64,000 bases of DNA from Symbiodinium sp. CCMP2592 (Eukaryota > Sar > Dinophyceae > Suessiales > Symbiodiniaceae), in the NCBI GenBank assembly GCA_905221615.1, contig CAJNDT010003779.1:310001-374000 (forward strand), written 5' to 3'. This document shows, piece by piece, positions 52,201 to 57,270 of the stretch. Below the pieces are notes generated by a model, which saw only the letters and a list, made by a program, of their open reading frames with translations, was not told the DNA's origin and searched no databases. Made by a program: the position numbers and the translations under genes. Each line of letters begins with the position of its first letter. Position 1 is the first letter of the stretch.

Positions 52201-54621
52201 GCTCGCCCCCCCCCCCCCCCCCCCCCAAGATCCACGCCATCGTGGTTCTTAGGGCATGGGGCGCACGAAACACTGCTATGCTCAAAAATTTCCAAACTTT
52301 CCAACCCGAGAACTCACGAAACACTGCAATGCTCAAAAAATTACAAAAATTCCAAAATTCTGGCATCTATGGCCAGGACGGGGGCAAATTCCTTAAAAGT
52401 TTGGAATTTTTTGAGCATAGCAGTGTTTCGTGAGCTTGGCGGCTGTAAAAAGTGTATTTGTTTTGAGCATTACACTGTTTTGTGAGTTTCAAACCACGAA
52501 ACACTGCTATGCTCAAAAAATTCCAAAATTTCCAAGCCTGAAACTCACAAAACACTGTAATGCTCAAAAAATTCCAAAAATTCCAAAATTCTGGCATCTA
52601 TGGCCAGGCCGGGGGCAGATTCCTTAAAAGTTTGGAATTTTTTGAGCATAGCAGTGTTTCATGAGCTTTGAGGCAATGAAAAGTGGTTTTTTTTGAGCAT
52701 TACAGTGTTTTGTGAGTTTCAAGCCACGAAACACTGTAATGCTCAAAAAAAATCAACTTTTTCAAGCCTTGAAACGCACGAAACACTGCTATGCTCAAAA
52801 AATTCCAAACTTTTAAGGAATCTGTCACCGGCCTGGCCATAGATGCCAGGATTTTAGAATTTTTGTAATTTTTTGAGCATTACAGTGTTTCGTGAGTTTC
52901 AGGGTTGGAAATTTTGGAATTTTTTGAGCATAGCAGTGTTTCGTGGTTTAAAACTTACAAACCACTGTAATGCTCAAAAAACAATCCACTTTTCACAGCC
53001 TCAAGGCTCACTTTTTTTGAGCATAGCAGTGTTTCGTGGTCCAAAACTCACAAAACACTGTAATGCTCAAAAAAAACACACTTTTCACAGCCTCAAAGCA
53101 CATTTTTTTTGAGCATAGCAGTGTTTCGTGCTCTAAAACTCACAAAACACTGTAATGCTCAAAAAAAATCCATTTTTCCAAGCCTTGAAACGCACGAAAC
53201 ACTGCTATGCTCAAAAAAATTCCAAACTTTTAAGGAATCTGCCCCCGGCCTCGCCATAGATGCCAGACTTTTGGAATTTTTGTAATTTTTTGAGCATTAC
53301 AGTGTTTTGTGAGTTTCAGGCTTGGAAATTTTGGAATTTTTTGAGCATTACAGTGTTTTCTGATGTCCAGGACTGGATAATTGGGTGCCTTCAACCGTTG
53401 TCAAGGACTGGAAGTAATGTTTTATGTGCCTTCTGGAACAGCAACGGTTTTCATTACTCTTGTTTGATAAGTATGAACAGCCCTGCTTCATGTTTGGAAC
53501 GTTGCAAGAGCTCTCTTACTTTTTGCTGCAGACGAGCCCTCTTGTGCGCCCGCATATGCACATGAACCTTTCAACTCCAGGGGAGCTTTCCCATTTCTTA
53601 TGAGGCAAAGAACAACTATTGGAGTATTGCTTCAAAAATAAACGCGCCCGTATATTCGACTTCCTTCATGTATAATGGACAGGACATGAAAGGAGCTCTT
53701 TGTATTGCGTAACTCATAAATCAAACGCTAGAGCGATTAGGTCGCATCAGAATCGGACGCTTCACGAGCAGCGGGAAAGAGATGGCCCACGCACGCAGAC
53801 GTTTTCGTAAGAGAGACAATAGTATTTTTATTATTAGAGGAATGTTGTTAAAAACACACACCATAAAATGCAAAAAACACGAGGTTTTTTTAGTATTACA
53901 TGAACAAAACTAGCACGCCCTCCAGCATTTCAGCTTGTCCAACACATAAACTACCATAAATCCCCGGCCGAGATTCGGCTCCAGATTTTTACAGATATCA
54001 AACCCGCGACTTGTAGCAACAAGGCTTGGGTGCACATGACGAAACGCACGATTTTATCGGTATTTACGGTGTTTTCTGCCTATGTGAGTAGTGGATCAAT
54101 GTAGAGAAGCAAGCTGTGGAATAGCATGGAAGAGGCGGGTGTGGATCTTGGGGGGGGGTGACCATATATATATATATATATATATATAAGGACCTTAATA
54201 GAAGCCCTATTATAGACTCTTACTGTATTGGGGGCAGTACCTAAGCTCTACCTTTCTGTCTTGCGGGTTCCTGGACTGCCTGGATATGAGTTTAGGGAAG
54301 AAGTTTTGTCACTCCAAGAGTTGAAAATACAACGTAGAAGCCCGAAACCTTTACTCCGAAGGAGCCTGAGATTGAAAGCGGCTAGACAATATGTACTCTA
54401 TATATTATATACACACACACACACACATTATAATGCTCTATATATAATGCATGCTATATGATATGTACCCAAGTTTGTGTCAAATCCTTCTAAGGTACAT
54501 CTTGGACAGCCAGGCAGGATTCTACACCAGAGGGGTGCGGGTGACGGCCTTCAGCGTCCAGAAGATCTGTTACTACTTTGCTGCTGGGTCCTTCACGCTT
54601 TTGGCCAACCTCTGGCAGTAA
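28143..54621 (+). CDS. host gene: multi-exon, multi-pass membrane protein (exons listed separately)
   Basis: Reconstructed by reading frames through GC-rich islands. Seventeen exons from 35360 to 54621 join with matching phases to 1,317 nt (438 codons plus TAA); two exons further upstream join in phase to each other, and one or two exons between 29904 and 35360 are uncertain. Exons are 30-129 nt; introns 132-3,154 nt. Of 18 donors 10 are GT and 8 GC, a mix reported for dinoflagellates. The predicted protein has a hydrophilic, helical N-terminus (about 120-150 residues) followed by about six to eight hydrophobic segments (exons 7, 8-9, 10, 14, 18, 19, 21) and a very short C-terminus after the last one. 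The last exon (G-F-Y-T-R-G-V-R-V-T with a hydrophobic helix) faintly recalls the final helix of gustatory-receptor-like seven-helix channels; this is a hypothesis only. No transcript evidence. Confidence 0.7.
29784..29904 (+). CDS. host gene exon 2
   Basis: 121 nt; acceptor TTAAG, donor GTGTAAG. Reads V-Q-K-A-R-A-K-L-G-E-Q-S, then S-M-Y-K-M-M-D-L-L-E-D. Ends in phase 2. A hairpin MITE (family 3) begins 7 nt after the donor. Confidence 0.65.
29912..30002. mobile_element. MITE family 3, copy 1
   Basis: Inverted ends CTTACCTTTGGTTAGTAGGG and CCCTACTAACCAAAGGGTAA; TAGTAG-rich interior. Other copies at 48351, 54871 (truncated) and 55466. Confidence 0.75.
30366..30418 (+). CDS. host gene exon 3 (candidate)
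   Basis: A GC-rich island followed by AG|GCATCT. Two frames are open: a basic one (Q-L-R-K-E-H-T-A-R-K-L-R) and a Ser/Arg one that alone fits the phase left by exon 2. Frame unresolved. Confidence 0.35.
30838..30885. repeat. telomere-type CCCTAAA array
   Basis: About five consecutive CCCTAAA units with degenerate copies on both sides. Intronic and not terminal. Confidence 0.9.
32690..32960. repeat. degenerate CCCTAAA(C) array
   Basis: Variant units CCCTAAA, CCCCTAAA, CCTTAAA and CCCTGAA repeated for about 270 bp, with a duplicated CAAACTTAAAGTTACGAAG string at about 32850 and 32938. Confidence 0.85.
32979..33041 (+). CDS. host gene exon 4 (candidate)
   Basis: Acceptor ACGCAG then a very GC-rich stretch reading A-S-P-K-G-S-S-D-S-T-P-A-A-P. 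No GT or GC donor gives an obvious end; a GA donor (GCG|GAAAGG) would keep phase 0 into exon 5. Confidence 0.35.
33042..33540. repeat. TTCCCTTTAAAGGG-type degenerate array
   Basis: About 500 bp built from GGGTTCCTTAAAGGG-like units. Each unit is partly self-complementary (CCTTTAAAGG), so the array can form many alternative hairpins. Confidence 0.85.
33576..33608. mobile_element. MITE family 1, half copy
   Basis: Only a left arm (TACTTGGAGGATCATGCGAC and on to CAGTAAGTAA) survives. Similar halves lie near 39285, 39665, 43834 and 63944. Confidence 0.5.
33609..35359. other. intron sequence, no gene seen
   Basis: Degenerate telomere-type words in both orientations and short GC-rich patches without a consistent frame. 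ORFs of 60-80 codons at 33683-34259 (minus) are not supported by composition. Confidence 0.4.
35360..35446 (+). CDS. host gene exon 5
   Basis: 87 nt, phase 0 at both ends; acceptor CAATAG, donor GTGGGG. Reads D-M-V-R-L-L-R-R-K-S-L-D-E-L-R, then A-P-Q-K. C-rich repeats precede and G-rich repeats follow. Confidence 0.75.
36232..36298. repeat. telomere-type CCCTAAA array before exon 6
   Basis: About nine near-perfect CCCTAAA units ending 18 nt before the exon 6 start. The G-rich partner lies near the 5' part of the same intron (35486-35730). Confidence 0.9.
36316..36420 (+). CDS. host gene exon 6
   Basis: 105 nt, phase 0-0; acceptor GAAAG, donor GTATGTG. Reads S-P-T-R-R-E-D-D-V-I-F-A-P-R-L-P-P-S. 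Cytosolic-type hydrophilic sequence. Confidence 0.8.
36673..36801 (+). CDS. host gene exon 7 (first hydrophobic segment)
   Basis: 129 nt, phase 0-0; acceptor ATCAAG, GC donor (AGG|GCTTTG). Begins N-V-T-R-V-I-D-V-L-D-K-Y and then a membrane helix (L-N-L-L-L-F-R-T-G-W-L-L-L-S-L-A). Confidence 0.8.
36911..37028. mobile_element. MITE family 8, copy 1
   Basis: Inverted ends AAGGAGGGACCCTTAATGGG / AGGGTCCCTCCTTTTACCC around a TATATAATGG-rich centre. The second copy (37389-37503) lies in the opposite orientation. Confidence 0.75.
37276..37345. repeat. telomere-type CCCTAAA array
   Basis: About ten CCCTAAA units with occasional CCCTCAA variants, in intron 7/8. Confidence 0.9.
37389..37503. mobile_element. 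MITE family 8, copy 2
   Basis: Inverted ends AAAGGAGGGACCCTTAAT / ATTAAGGGTCCCTCCTTT; interior inverted relative to copy 1. A family 1 MITE begins 5 nt after it. Confidence 0.75.
37508..37631. mobile_element. MITE family 1, copy (ATCATGGG cassette)
   Basis: TA-flanked palindrome. Left arm includes GGATCATGGGACTTAGTAAG, the right arm its exact complement. Ends 27 nt before exon 8. Confidence 0.85.
37659..37727 (+). CDS. host gene exon 8
   Basis: 69 nt, phase 0-0; acceptor CTGGCAG, GC donor (CAG|GCCGGG). Reads V-G-I-L-D-F-F-E-G-A-A-W-R-L-L-T-R-C. Its Leu-rich end continues into exon 9's hydrophobic stretch. Confidence 0.8.
38386..38960. repeat. inverted repeat arms flanking exon 9
   Basis: Upstream (38386-38640) a degenerate array of AGATCCCTTAAAAGAGCCCT units; downstream (38728-38960) the reverse complement, AGGGCTCTTTTAAGGGATCT. 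Exon 9 sits in the loop. The downstream block is flanked by a 17-bp direct repeat GCGGGCAAGACTCCGTA (38711-38727 and 38960-38976). Confidence 0.85.
38645..38704 (+). CDS. host gene exon 9
   Basis: 60 nt, phase 0-0; acceptor TGTGAG, GC donor (GAG|GCCAGA). Reads M-L-G-L-A-A-L-A-F-V-L-G-S-W, a membrane helix. A GT at 38725 is an alternative donor but breaks phase with exon 10. Confidence 0.8.
40167..40234 (+). CDS. host gene exon 10
   Basis: 68 nt; acceptor ACCGCAG, GC donor (AG|GCGGAT), ends phase 2. Reads I-E-P-L-I-T-T-A-L-Y-L-L-G-A-L-M-A, a membrane helix. A family 1 MITE starts 11 nt after the donor. Confidence 0.85.
40246..40388. mobile_element. MITE family 1, copy (GTCGGGGG cassette)
   Basis: TA-flanked; left arm CTTGGAGGGTCGGGGGACC, right arm CCCCCGACCCTCCAAG. 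Confidence 0.8.
40731..40790 (+). CDS. host gene exon 11
   Basis: 60 nt, phase 2 at both ends; acceptor ATTGCAG, GC donor (CCAG|GCTCGA). Reads S-H-I-T-R-L-L-G-P-A-E-H-V-L-D-E-Y. Begins and ends inside Arg codons shared with its neighbours. Confidence 0.85.
40842..40940. mobile_element. MITE family 2, degenerate copy
   Basis: Right end CCTGATTTCGGAAACTCCC is clear; interior GTACCC...GTAGGATCCT matches the copies at 56129 and 60491. The left end is eroded. Confidence 0.6.
41069..41112 (+). CDS. host gene exon 12
   Basis: 44 nt; acceptor AGTCAG, donor GTAACG. Reads V-S-K-E-P-I-F-A-L-L-I-N-M-C. Phase 2 in, phase 1 out. Found because exons 11 and 13 required a linker of exactly this phase. Confidence 0.8.
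41361..41441. repeat. telomere-type CCCTAAA array
   Basis: About eleven CCCTAAA units in intron 12/13. That intron begins GTAACGGTTTAGGGTTTGAG, so its two ends are complementary. Confidence 0.9.
41632..41688 (+). CDS. host gene exon 13
   Basis: 57 nt, phase 1 at both ends; acceptor GCCGCAG, GC donor (ATAG|GCCGCC). Reads C-D-F-L-D-D-W-R-K-L-S-Q-A-R-L-W. Confidence 0.8.
   Translation, partial: TATSSMTGGSCRKRGFGR
42122..42227 (+). CDS. host gene exon 14
   Basis: 106 nt, phase 1 in, phase 2 out; acceptor TTCCAG, donor GTGCTTG. Reads S-F-F-V-L-M-L-G-S-R-S-A-A-L-F-L (hydrophobic), then D-P-G-Y-G-K-L-V-R-D. A GTAAGG at 42236 is a stronger-looking donor but does not fit exon 15's frame. Confidence 0.8.
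42750..43082. mobile_element. MITE family 2 interrupted by a family 1 MITE
   Basis: Family 2 (CCGAAATTAGGGG ... TTTTCGGAAACTCCC) carries internal AAGGGATCTATAAGG expansion and, at 42942-43065, a complete family 1 palindrome. Compared with the uninterrupted copy at 56129 (CCCCTATTTTC), the insertion reads CCCC-TA-[element]-TA-TTTTC, giving a TA target duplication. Confidence 0.85.
43196..43316. mobile_element. MITE family 1, copy (GCAGGGG cassette)
   Basis: Left arm TACTTGCAGGGGCAGGGGAC, right arm GTCCCCTGCCCCTCCAAG; the last TA is lost. Confidence 0.8.
43317..44550. other. intron 14/15 remainder, no gene seen
   Basis: Scattered telomere-type words and one half family 1 MITE (43834-43880). 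ORF 44143-44394 reads like ordinary sequence but has no supporting splice or composition evidence. Confidence 0.4.
44551..44580 (+). CDS. host gene exon 15 (30-nt microexon)
   Basis: Acceptor GATGCAG, donor GTGTGAGC. Phase 2 in and out. In the phase required by exon 14 it reads F-Q-S-C-S-L-R-P-Q. Confidence 0.7.
44713..44760 (+). CDS. host gene exon 16
   Basis: 48 nt; acceptor CCAAAG, donor GTGCCTG. Phase 2 in and out. Reads H-L-T-A-G-L-E-L-A-V-D-S-F-A-V. Confidence 0.8.
45092..46322 (+). pseudogene. unknown nested gene, copy 1 (broken by stop codons)
   Basis: Lies in intron 16/17. After an acceptor-like CTCTTCAG the frame reads V-A-P-K-G-I-G-G-S-H, then a 100-residue charged, helical region. 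A stop near 45396 separates it from G-L-L-D-D-L-P-H-P-K-D onwards (45410-45791). That part ends at TGA in V-S-E-V-stop, where copy 2 has CGA, and continues in frame as V-A-S-G-Q-L-D to 46322, ending W-G-G-R-I-Q-Y-Q-F-C-P. No family recognised. The lack of introns inside suggests a retrocopy or mobile fragment. Confidence 0.55.
45588..46929 (+). repeat. tandem duplication (45588-46138 and 46374-46929)
   Basis: Two direct copies of about 551 and 556 bp with only scattered differences. Copy 1 carries CGA to TGA at about 45789; copy 2 carries a 4-nt insertion (AGCTAGCTGACC against AGCTGACC) at about 46635. Each break is absent from the other copy. Confidence 0.9.
46374..47140 (+). pseudogene. unknown nested gene, copy 2 (frameshifted)
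   Basis: Repeats S-R-A-S-E-P-Y-S-L-S-V-P-D-E-T with Arg in place of copy 1's stop, but a 4-nt insertion shifts the frame near 46635. The frame resumes as D-Q-Q-E-L-Q-D-L-Q-S. After the shared R-T-R-Y-Q it diverges to a different end (D-L-F-V-R-D-Y-V-A-L-L-W), so the copies have alternative C-termini. Confidence 0.55.
47604..47679 (+). CDS. host gene exon 17
   Basis: 76 nt; acceptor TGGCCAG, donor GTTTAAG; phase 2 in, 0 out. Reads C-F-Q-N-G-S-A-A-E-A-V-L-D-W-N-V-V. Confidence 0.85.
48246..48338 (+). CDS. host gene exon 18
   Basis: 93 nt, phase 0-0; acceptor GTCGCAG, GC donor (CAG|GCTCTT). Reads A-T-L-R-Q-T-S-G-K-L-S and a membrane helix (F-L-V-V-L-A-T-S-C-I-A-A-S-I-L-F). A family 3 MITE starts about 12 nt after the donor. 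Confidence 0.85.
48351..48443. mobile_element. MITE family 3, copy 2
   Basis: CTTTGGTTAGTGGGAAATGG ... CCATTCCCTACCAACCCAAG followed by GTAAGT, a donor-like end pointing outward. Confidence 0.7.
48444..49368. other. intron 18/19, 5' part; no gene seen
   Basis: Begins with TTTAGGG-type repeats (48445-48480), then unique sequence with no supported frame. The CCCTAAA partner lies at 50457-50525 near the intron's 3' end. Confidence 0.4.
49369..49971 (+). CDS. intron-nested 200-residue membrane protein of unknown function
   Basis: Intact single-exon ORF inside intron 18/19 of the host gene, same strand. Residues 7-22 are hydrophobic (signal anchor or first helix); residues 27-75 are Ala/Glu-rich and probably helical; residues 98-121 form a second hydrophobic segment (C-C-L-L-V-A-F-G-F-E-C-F-L-L-L-L); residues 122-170 are charged and likely coiled coil (E-M-R-E-R-Q-T-Q-R). 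The C-terminus is Trp/Ser/Arg-rich. GC content is higher than its surroundings. No family recognised. Its intronless nature, against the fragmented host gene, suggests a retrogene. Confidence 0.6.
   Translation: MFGLLNFIKALIVCSGLSFLGGWHKGKNAEDAVASVEARALASQAEAHVELAKTGEAVAQKLAGVGIAYAGVRGIQFVIKTQHDKKQLENHYREHSNVLGCCLLVAFGFECFLLLLACLRQRHWLQRAAVYDEMRERQTQRAVQVMQTVAGTEQEVRHRRAVFERLMLQDELVLSRPIPVVQPRSSWEQSRSCSWEMVRA
50250..50350. mobile_element. MITE family 4, copy 1
   Basis: TAGCTGAGTAGATACACTTT ... GAACTCAGCAACTAAG; imperfect palindrome. Second copy at 56987. Confidence 0.75.
50457..50525. repeat. telomere-type CCCTAAA array
   Basis: About nine units with CCCTAAG and CCCCAAA variants in the 3' half of intron 18/19. 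Confidence 0.9.
50794..50880 (+). CDS. host gene exon 19
   Basis: 87 nt, phase 0-0; acceptor AAAAAG, GC donor (AAG|GCCCGA). Reads D-I-L-L-W-T-G-W-L-Y-P-P-V-L-L-F-L-Y, a membrane helix ending A-V-T-G-K. Confidence 0.85.
50912..50951. repeat. telomere-word hairpin after exon 19
   Basis: GGTTCGGGGTTTAGGGTT, a 4-nt loop, then its perfect complement, beginning 31 nt after the exon 19 donor. Confidence 0.85.
51270..51340 (+). CDS. host gene exon 20
   Basis: 71 nt; acceptor CCTGAG, donor GTACGT; phase 0 in, 2 out. Reads V-D-R-L-A-P-L-V-N-S-W-A-F-D-D-T-E. Without splicing it would stop at TGA 51356, but phase and donor fit joining to exon 21. Confidence 0.85.
51665..51776. mobile_element. MITE family 1, copy (GCAGGGG cassette)
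   Basis: TACTTGGAGGGGCAGGGGAC ... GTCCCCTGCTCCTTCAAGTA. Confidence 0.85.
52033..52146. mobile_element. MITE family 1, eroded copy
   Basis: Left arm TACTTAAAAGGATCAAGGGA and right end TGATCCTCCAAGCA; the stem is disrupted. Confidence 0.55.
52206..52227. repeat. poly-C run
   Basis: About 22 consecutive C, a likely replication or sequencing slippage site. Confidence 0.9.
52245..53370. repeat. array of about 20 alternating inverted motifs (ACTGCTATGCTC / ACTGTAATGCTC)
   Basis: Within intron 20/21. Two versions of one motif, A (CACTGCTATGCTCAAAAA) and B (CACTGTAATGCTCAAAAA), occur in both orientations in about 20 places, spaced 35-95 bp, linked by AATTCCAAAA and by GGCATCTATGGCCAGG spacers. A pairs with inverted A and B with inverted B, allowing many alternative hairpins. 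The ORFs here only translate the repeat. Confidence 0.9.
53371..54141. other. intron 20/21 remainder, no gene seen
   Basis: AT-richer unique sequence without a supported frame or telomere-type words. Confidence 0.4.
54142..54236. repeat. MITE family 9 copy with (AT)n interior
   Basis: A long TATATA run followed by AAGGACCTTAATAGAAGCCC and ATTGGGGGCAGTACC. The right half matches 59008-59090. A related left half (GCCCCCACTCAGTAATAGT) is at 52150. Confidence 0.6.
54495..54621 (+). CDS. host gene exon 21 (terminal)
   Basis: 127 nt ending TAA; acceptor TTCTAAG; phase 2 in, completing an Arg codon from exon 20. Reads Y-I-L-D-S-Q-A-G-F-Y-T-R-G-V-R-V-T and a last membrane helix (I-C-Y-Y-F-A-A-G-S-F-T-L-L). 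Confidence 0.85.
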
Positions 54622-54699
54622 TATAGGGGTCGGAATCATTCGTTATCGTATTCCTTGGGCTCCTCAGTAAGTGCATGTGTTAATATGCCCGACTACTAC

Positions 54700-54787
54700 A
54701 AACCCTAAACCCTAAACCTTAAACCTAAACCCGAAACCCTAAACCCTAAACCTTAAACCTAAACCCGAAACCCTAAACCCTAAACCC
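54700..54787. repeat. telomere-type CCCTAAA array
   Basis: About a dozen CCCTAAA/CCTTAAA/CCCGAAA units just downstream of the host gene's stop codon. Confidence 0.9.
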
Positions 54788-54791
54788 AAAA

Positions 54792-55085
54792 CACTGCCTA
54801 TTCTGATTATGGGGGCCCCTAGATCTGACCCAAGCAATCCGAAGTCTAACGGTTTGACACCAGCTCCGAACTTACCTTAGGTTAGCAAATGGAAGGATGG
54901 TAGTAATAGTACTTATAGTTGTACCCCATTCCTCCATTCCCTAAACCCTAAACCCGAAACCTTAAGCCCTAAACCCCAAGCCCGAAACCCTAAACCCTAA
55001 ACCCTGGCTATTCTTGATTATGCAGGCCCCCAGATTTCACCCCAAGCAATCCGAAGTCTAACGGTTTGACACCAGCTCCGAAAGC
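54792..55085 (+). repeat. tandem duplication split by a family 3 MITE
   Basis: AAGCAATCCGAAGTCTAACG and GTTTGACACCAGCTCCGAA occur at about 54831 and 55045 with similar flanks; a truncated family 3 MITE (54871-54943) follows the first copy. Confidence 0.8.
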
Positions 55086-55465
55086 GTGTGGCTTGAGCCG
55101 GTTTCAGCCCAAGGGCCCATGAGGGCCGCTGGCTTGCTGTCGATTTTTGGGGGATGTGGGGTGCTGGGGGTAAAGGGGCCTTATAAAGGGGTATATAAGG
55201 GTTACTATAACGGACCTATAAGGGTACTGTAATAGAGGATCTATAAGGGTACTGGGGGTAATCTAACTTACCTTTGGTCCTTATAATAAGGATCCTACTA
55301 TTTAGGGTACTATTGAGGGTTGAGGGGTTGGGAGTTAGGATTCGGCGGACCCTTGGGGATATAGACCCTCTCAATAAGGTCCCTTTTAAGAGAGCCAGAA
55401 GTAGGGTTCGGCAGGGGTACCCTTTAAGGGGTCTCCCTCATCATAGGGGTACTGGGGTAATGCAA

Positions 55466-55555
55466 CTTACCATTGGTTAGTAGGGATTGGAAGAACGGTA
55501 GTAATAGTAGTTTAGTTGTACCCCATTCCTCCATTCCCTACTAACCAAAGGTAAG
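55466..55555. mobile_element. MITE family 3, copy 4
   Basis: CTTACCATTGGTTAGTAGGG ... CCCTACTAACCAAAGGTAAG. Confidence 0.8.
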
Positions 55556-56128
55556 CTAAAGGTCTGAGTAGCTAACAAAACCGTACCTGTGTAGTCCCCA
55601 TTTGGTTTCGTAGAGTCTGCACCAAAAGGCCTATTCTCTCAAGGCTCCTGTGCTAAATGTGACCCCTGTAGCGGCCAGTGTAGTCCCCCATGTAAAGGGG
55701 CCCGTGTCGGGGGAGTAAGGTCTTAGGGTTTAGGGGTTTAGGGGTTAGGGTTTACATGGACCCTACAGAAACCTACATGTGAAAGGGCGTATAGAAGGAA
55801 ATCAGAATACGGATCTCTAAACAGGTGGGCTCTTTAGCACTCAAAGCGCGGCATTTCCTGCAGGCTTGCAGGTTGAGCAGTTTTAGACGTAGAGTTTCTT
55901 TAGTTTTCTAACTCTTGAAACGCCGTTCCGGGCCACAGCGCGTGCGGTTGTTCCCCGCGCCCTTACATTACAGTCGTGTGCATTAGGTCACCTTTTCCGC
56001 TGTCGGAGGGTTTTTTAAAGGGCTCCCTTAATGAGGGTTCTATAAGAGTTCCAGACACGGGACCCTGGAACTTCGAAAGTAAGGTTACAAGTAGGATAAC
56101 AATACTCAGGTCACTTGTAACCCCAATT
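55556..56128. other. intergenic or intronic, no gene seen
   Basis: A GC-rich patch at 55918-55975 ends in TTACATTACAG, acceptor-like, but no confident exon follows. Confidence 0.3.
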
Positions 56129-56230
56129 GGGAGTTTCCGAAAATTAGGGGTACCTTGTTTTGGGGTCCTTATAATAAAGATCCTACTATTTAGGGTACTG
56201 CATTAGGGTCCCCTATTTTCAGAAACTCCC
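56129..56230. mobile_element. MITE family 2, intact copy
   Basis: GGGAGTTTCCGAAAATTAGG ... CCCCTATTTTCAGAAACTCCC-type ends; flanked by AATT on both sides. Confidence 0.85.
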
Positions 56231-56233
56231 AAT

Positions 56234-56347
56234 TACTTGGAGGATCATGGGACTTAGTAAGTAAGGTTATAAGTACCTTAATTGGGGTTATAAGTATAGT
56301 TGCCCTAATTATAACCCTAGTTACTAAGTCCCATGATCCTTTAAGTA
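56234..56347. mobile_element. MITE family 1, copy (ATCATGGG cassette)
   Basis: TACTTGGAGGATCATGGGAC ... GTCCCATGATCCTTTAAGTA, directly next to family 2. Confidence 0.85.
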
Positions 56348-56929
56348 AAATCCTACTTACAAGCTCATAGGACTGAGGCTGTAAGGTTGAGGTTGGAAGC
56401 CTAAACAGAAAGAGACTGAAGCTTTGAACCAACACGCTTTGTGCCGGCGCGATGCACCCCACATCCCCGAGGCGTTGCGAATCTACATTTAGTAGGGTTA
56501 GGGGTTTGAGAACTTTTTTGGACGATCCAATGTCTCTTGACATTTTTAAGATGCGTCGGGGTCTGCCTCGCGCAGTTTAACTCGTGTGCGAGTCGCCTGA
56601 GGCTGCGGATATTCCCCGGAAGGTCCAAACACAGTGCAAGTTAAGAAGTTCCCATGATACAGGTTTAGGGTGCTTTTGTTGCCATGATAATTTTAGGAGG
56701 CTTCTGGCGAAGGTTCTAGTATATTCATATGGGTAGTTTTCTAAATTAGGGTCCCTTTCAGGGTCTTTATTCAAACAGAGTGCCGTACTACTTCGGGGGC
56801 TTAGAAAGGAGCCCGATTTGAGAGAATTACCCATATATCAGGACCACAAGGGCTCTCTTCAAGGGATTCGGGGCCGAGGGTTTAGCCGGGTTTAGGGTTC
56901 AGGGCCTAGGGTTTAACAAAGGGGCCTCG

Positions 56930-57103
56930 ATAATTGTTTATACTACCATAGCTATAGCATAATGGGCCCCAAAACCCTATTCTAATCTTAGTAGCTGAGT
57001 GGATACACTTTACACTTTTTGGGATAATATTTCCCACTATCAAACCGAAAGTGCACACTTTTGGGGCTTATGAACTCAGCAACTAAGTAATCATTAAGGC
57101 CCC
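56930..57103. mobile_element. MITE family 5 with nested family 4
   Basis: Family 5 (GGGGCCT ... ATTAAGGCCCC) is interrupted at 56987-57087 by family 4. Compared with the uninterrupted copy at 62848, the insertion is flanked by TAAT (56983-56986 and 57088-57091), a probable 4-bp target duplication. Confidence 0.75.
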
Positions 57104-57165
57104 TTTAGTAGGGTTTGGGTCGAAGAGTGAGCCGCAGAGCCTTCAGCTCCTGAATGCCTAGGGGC

Positions 57166-57270
57166 GGTTTAGGGTTTAGGGGTTTGGGGTTTAGGGTTTA
57201 GGGTTTAGGGGTTTTGGGTTTAGGGTTTAGGGGTTTAGGGGTTTACGGGTTTAGGGTTTAGGGTTATAGT
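57166..57270. repeat. telomere-type TTTAGGG array
   Basis: About fourteen TTTAGGG/TTTAGGGG units. Confidence 0.9.
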
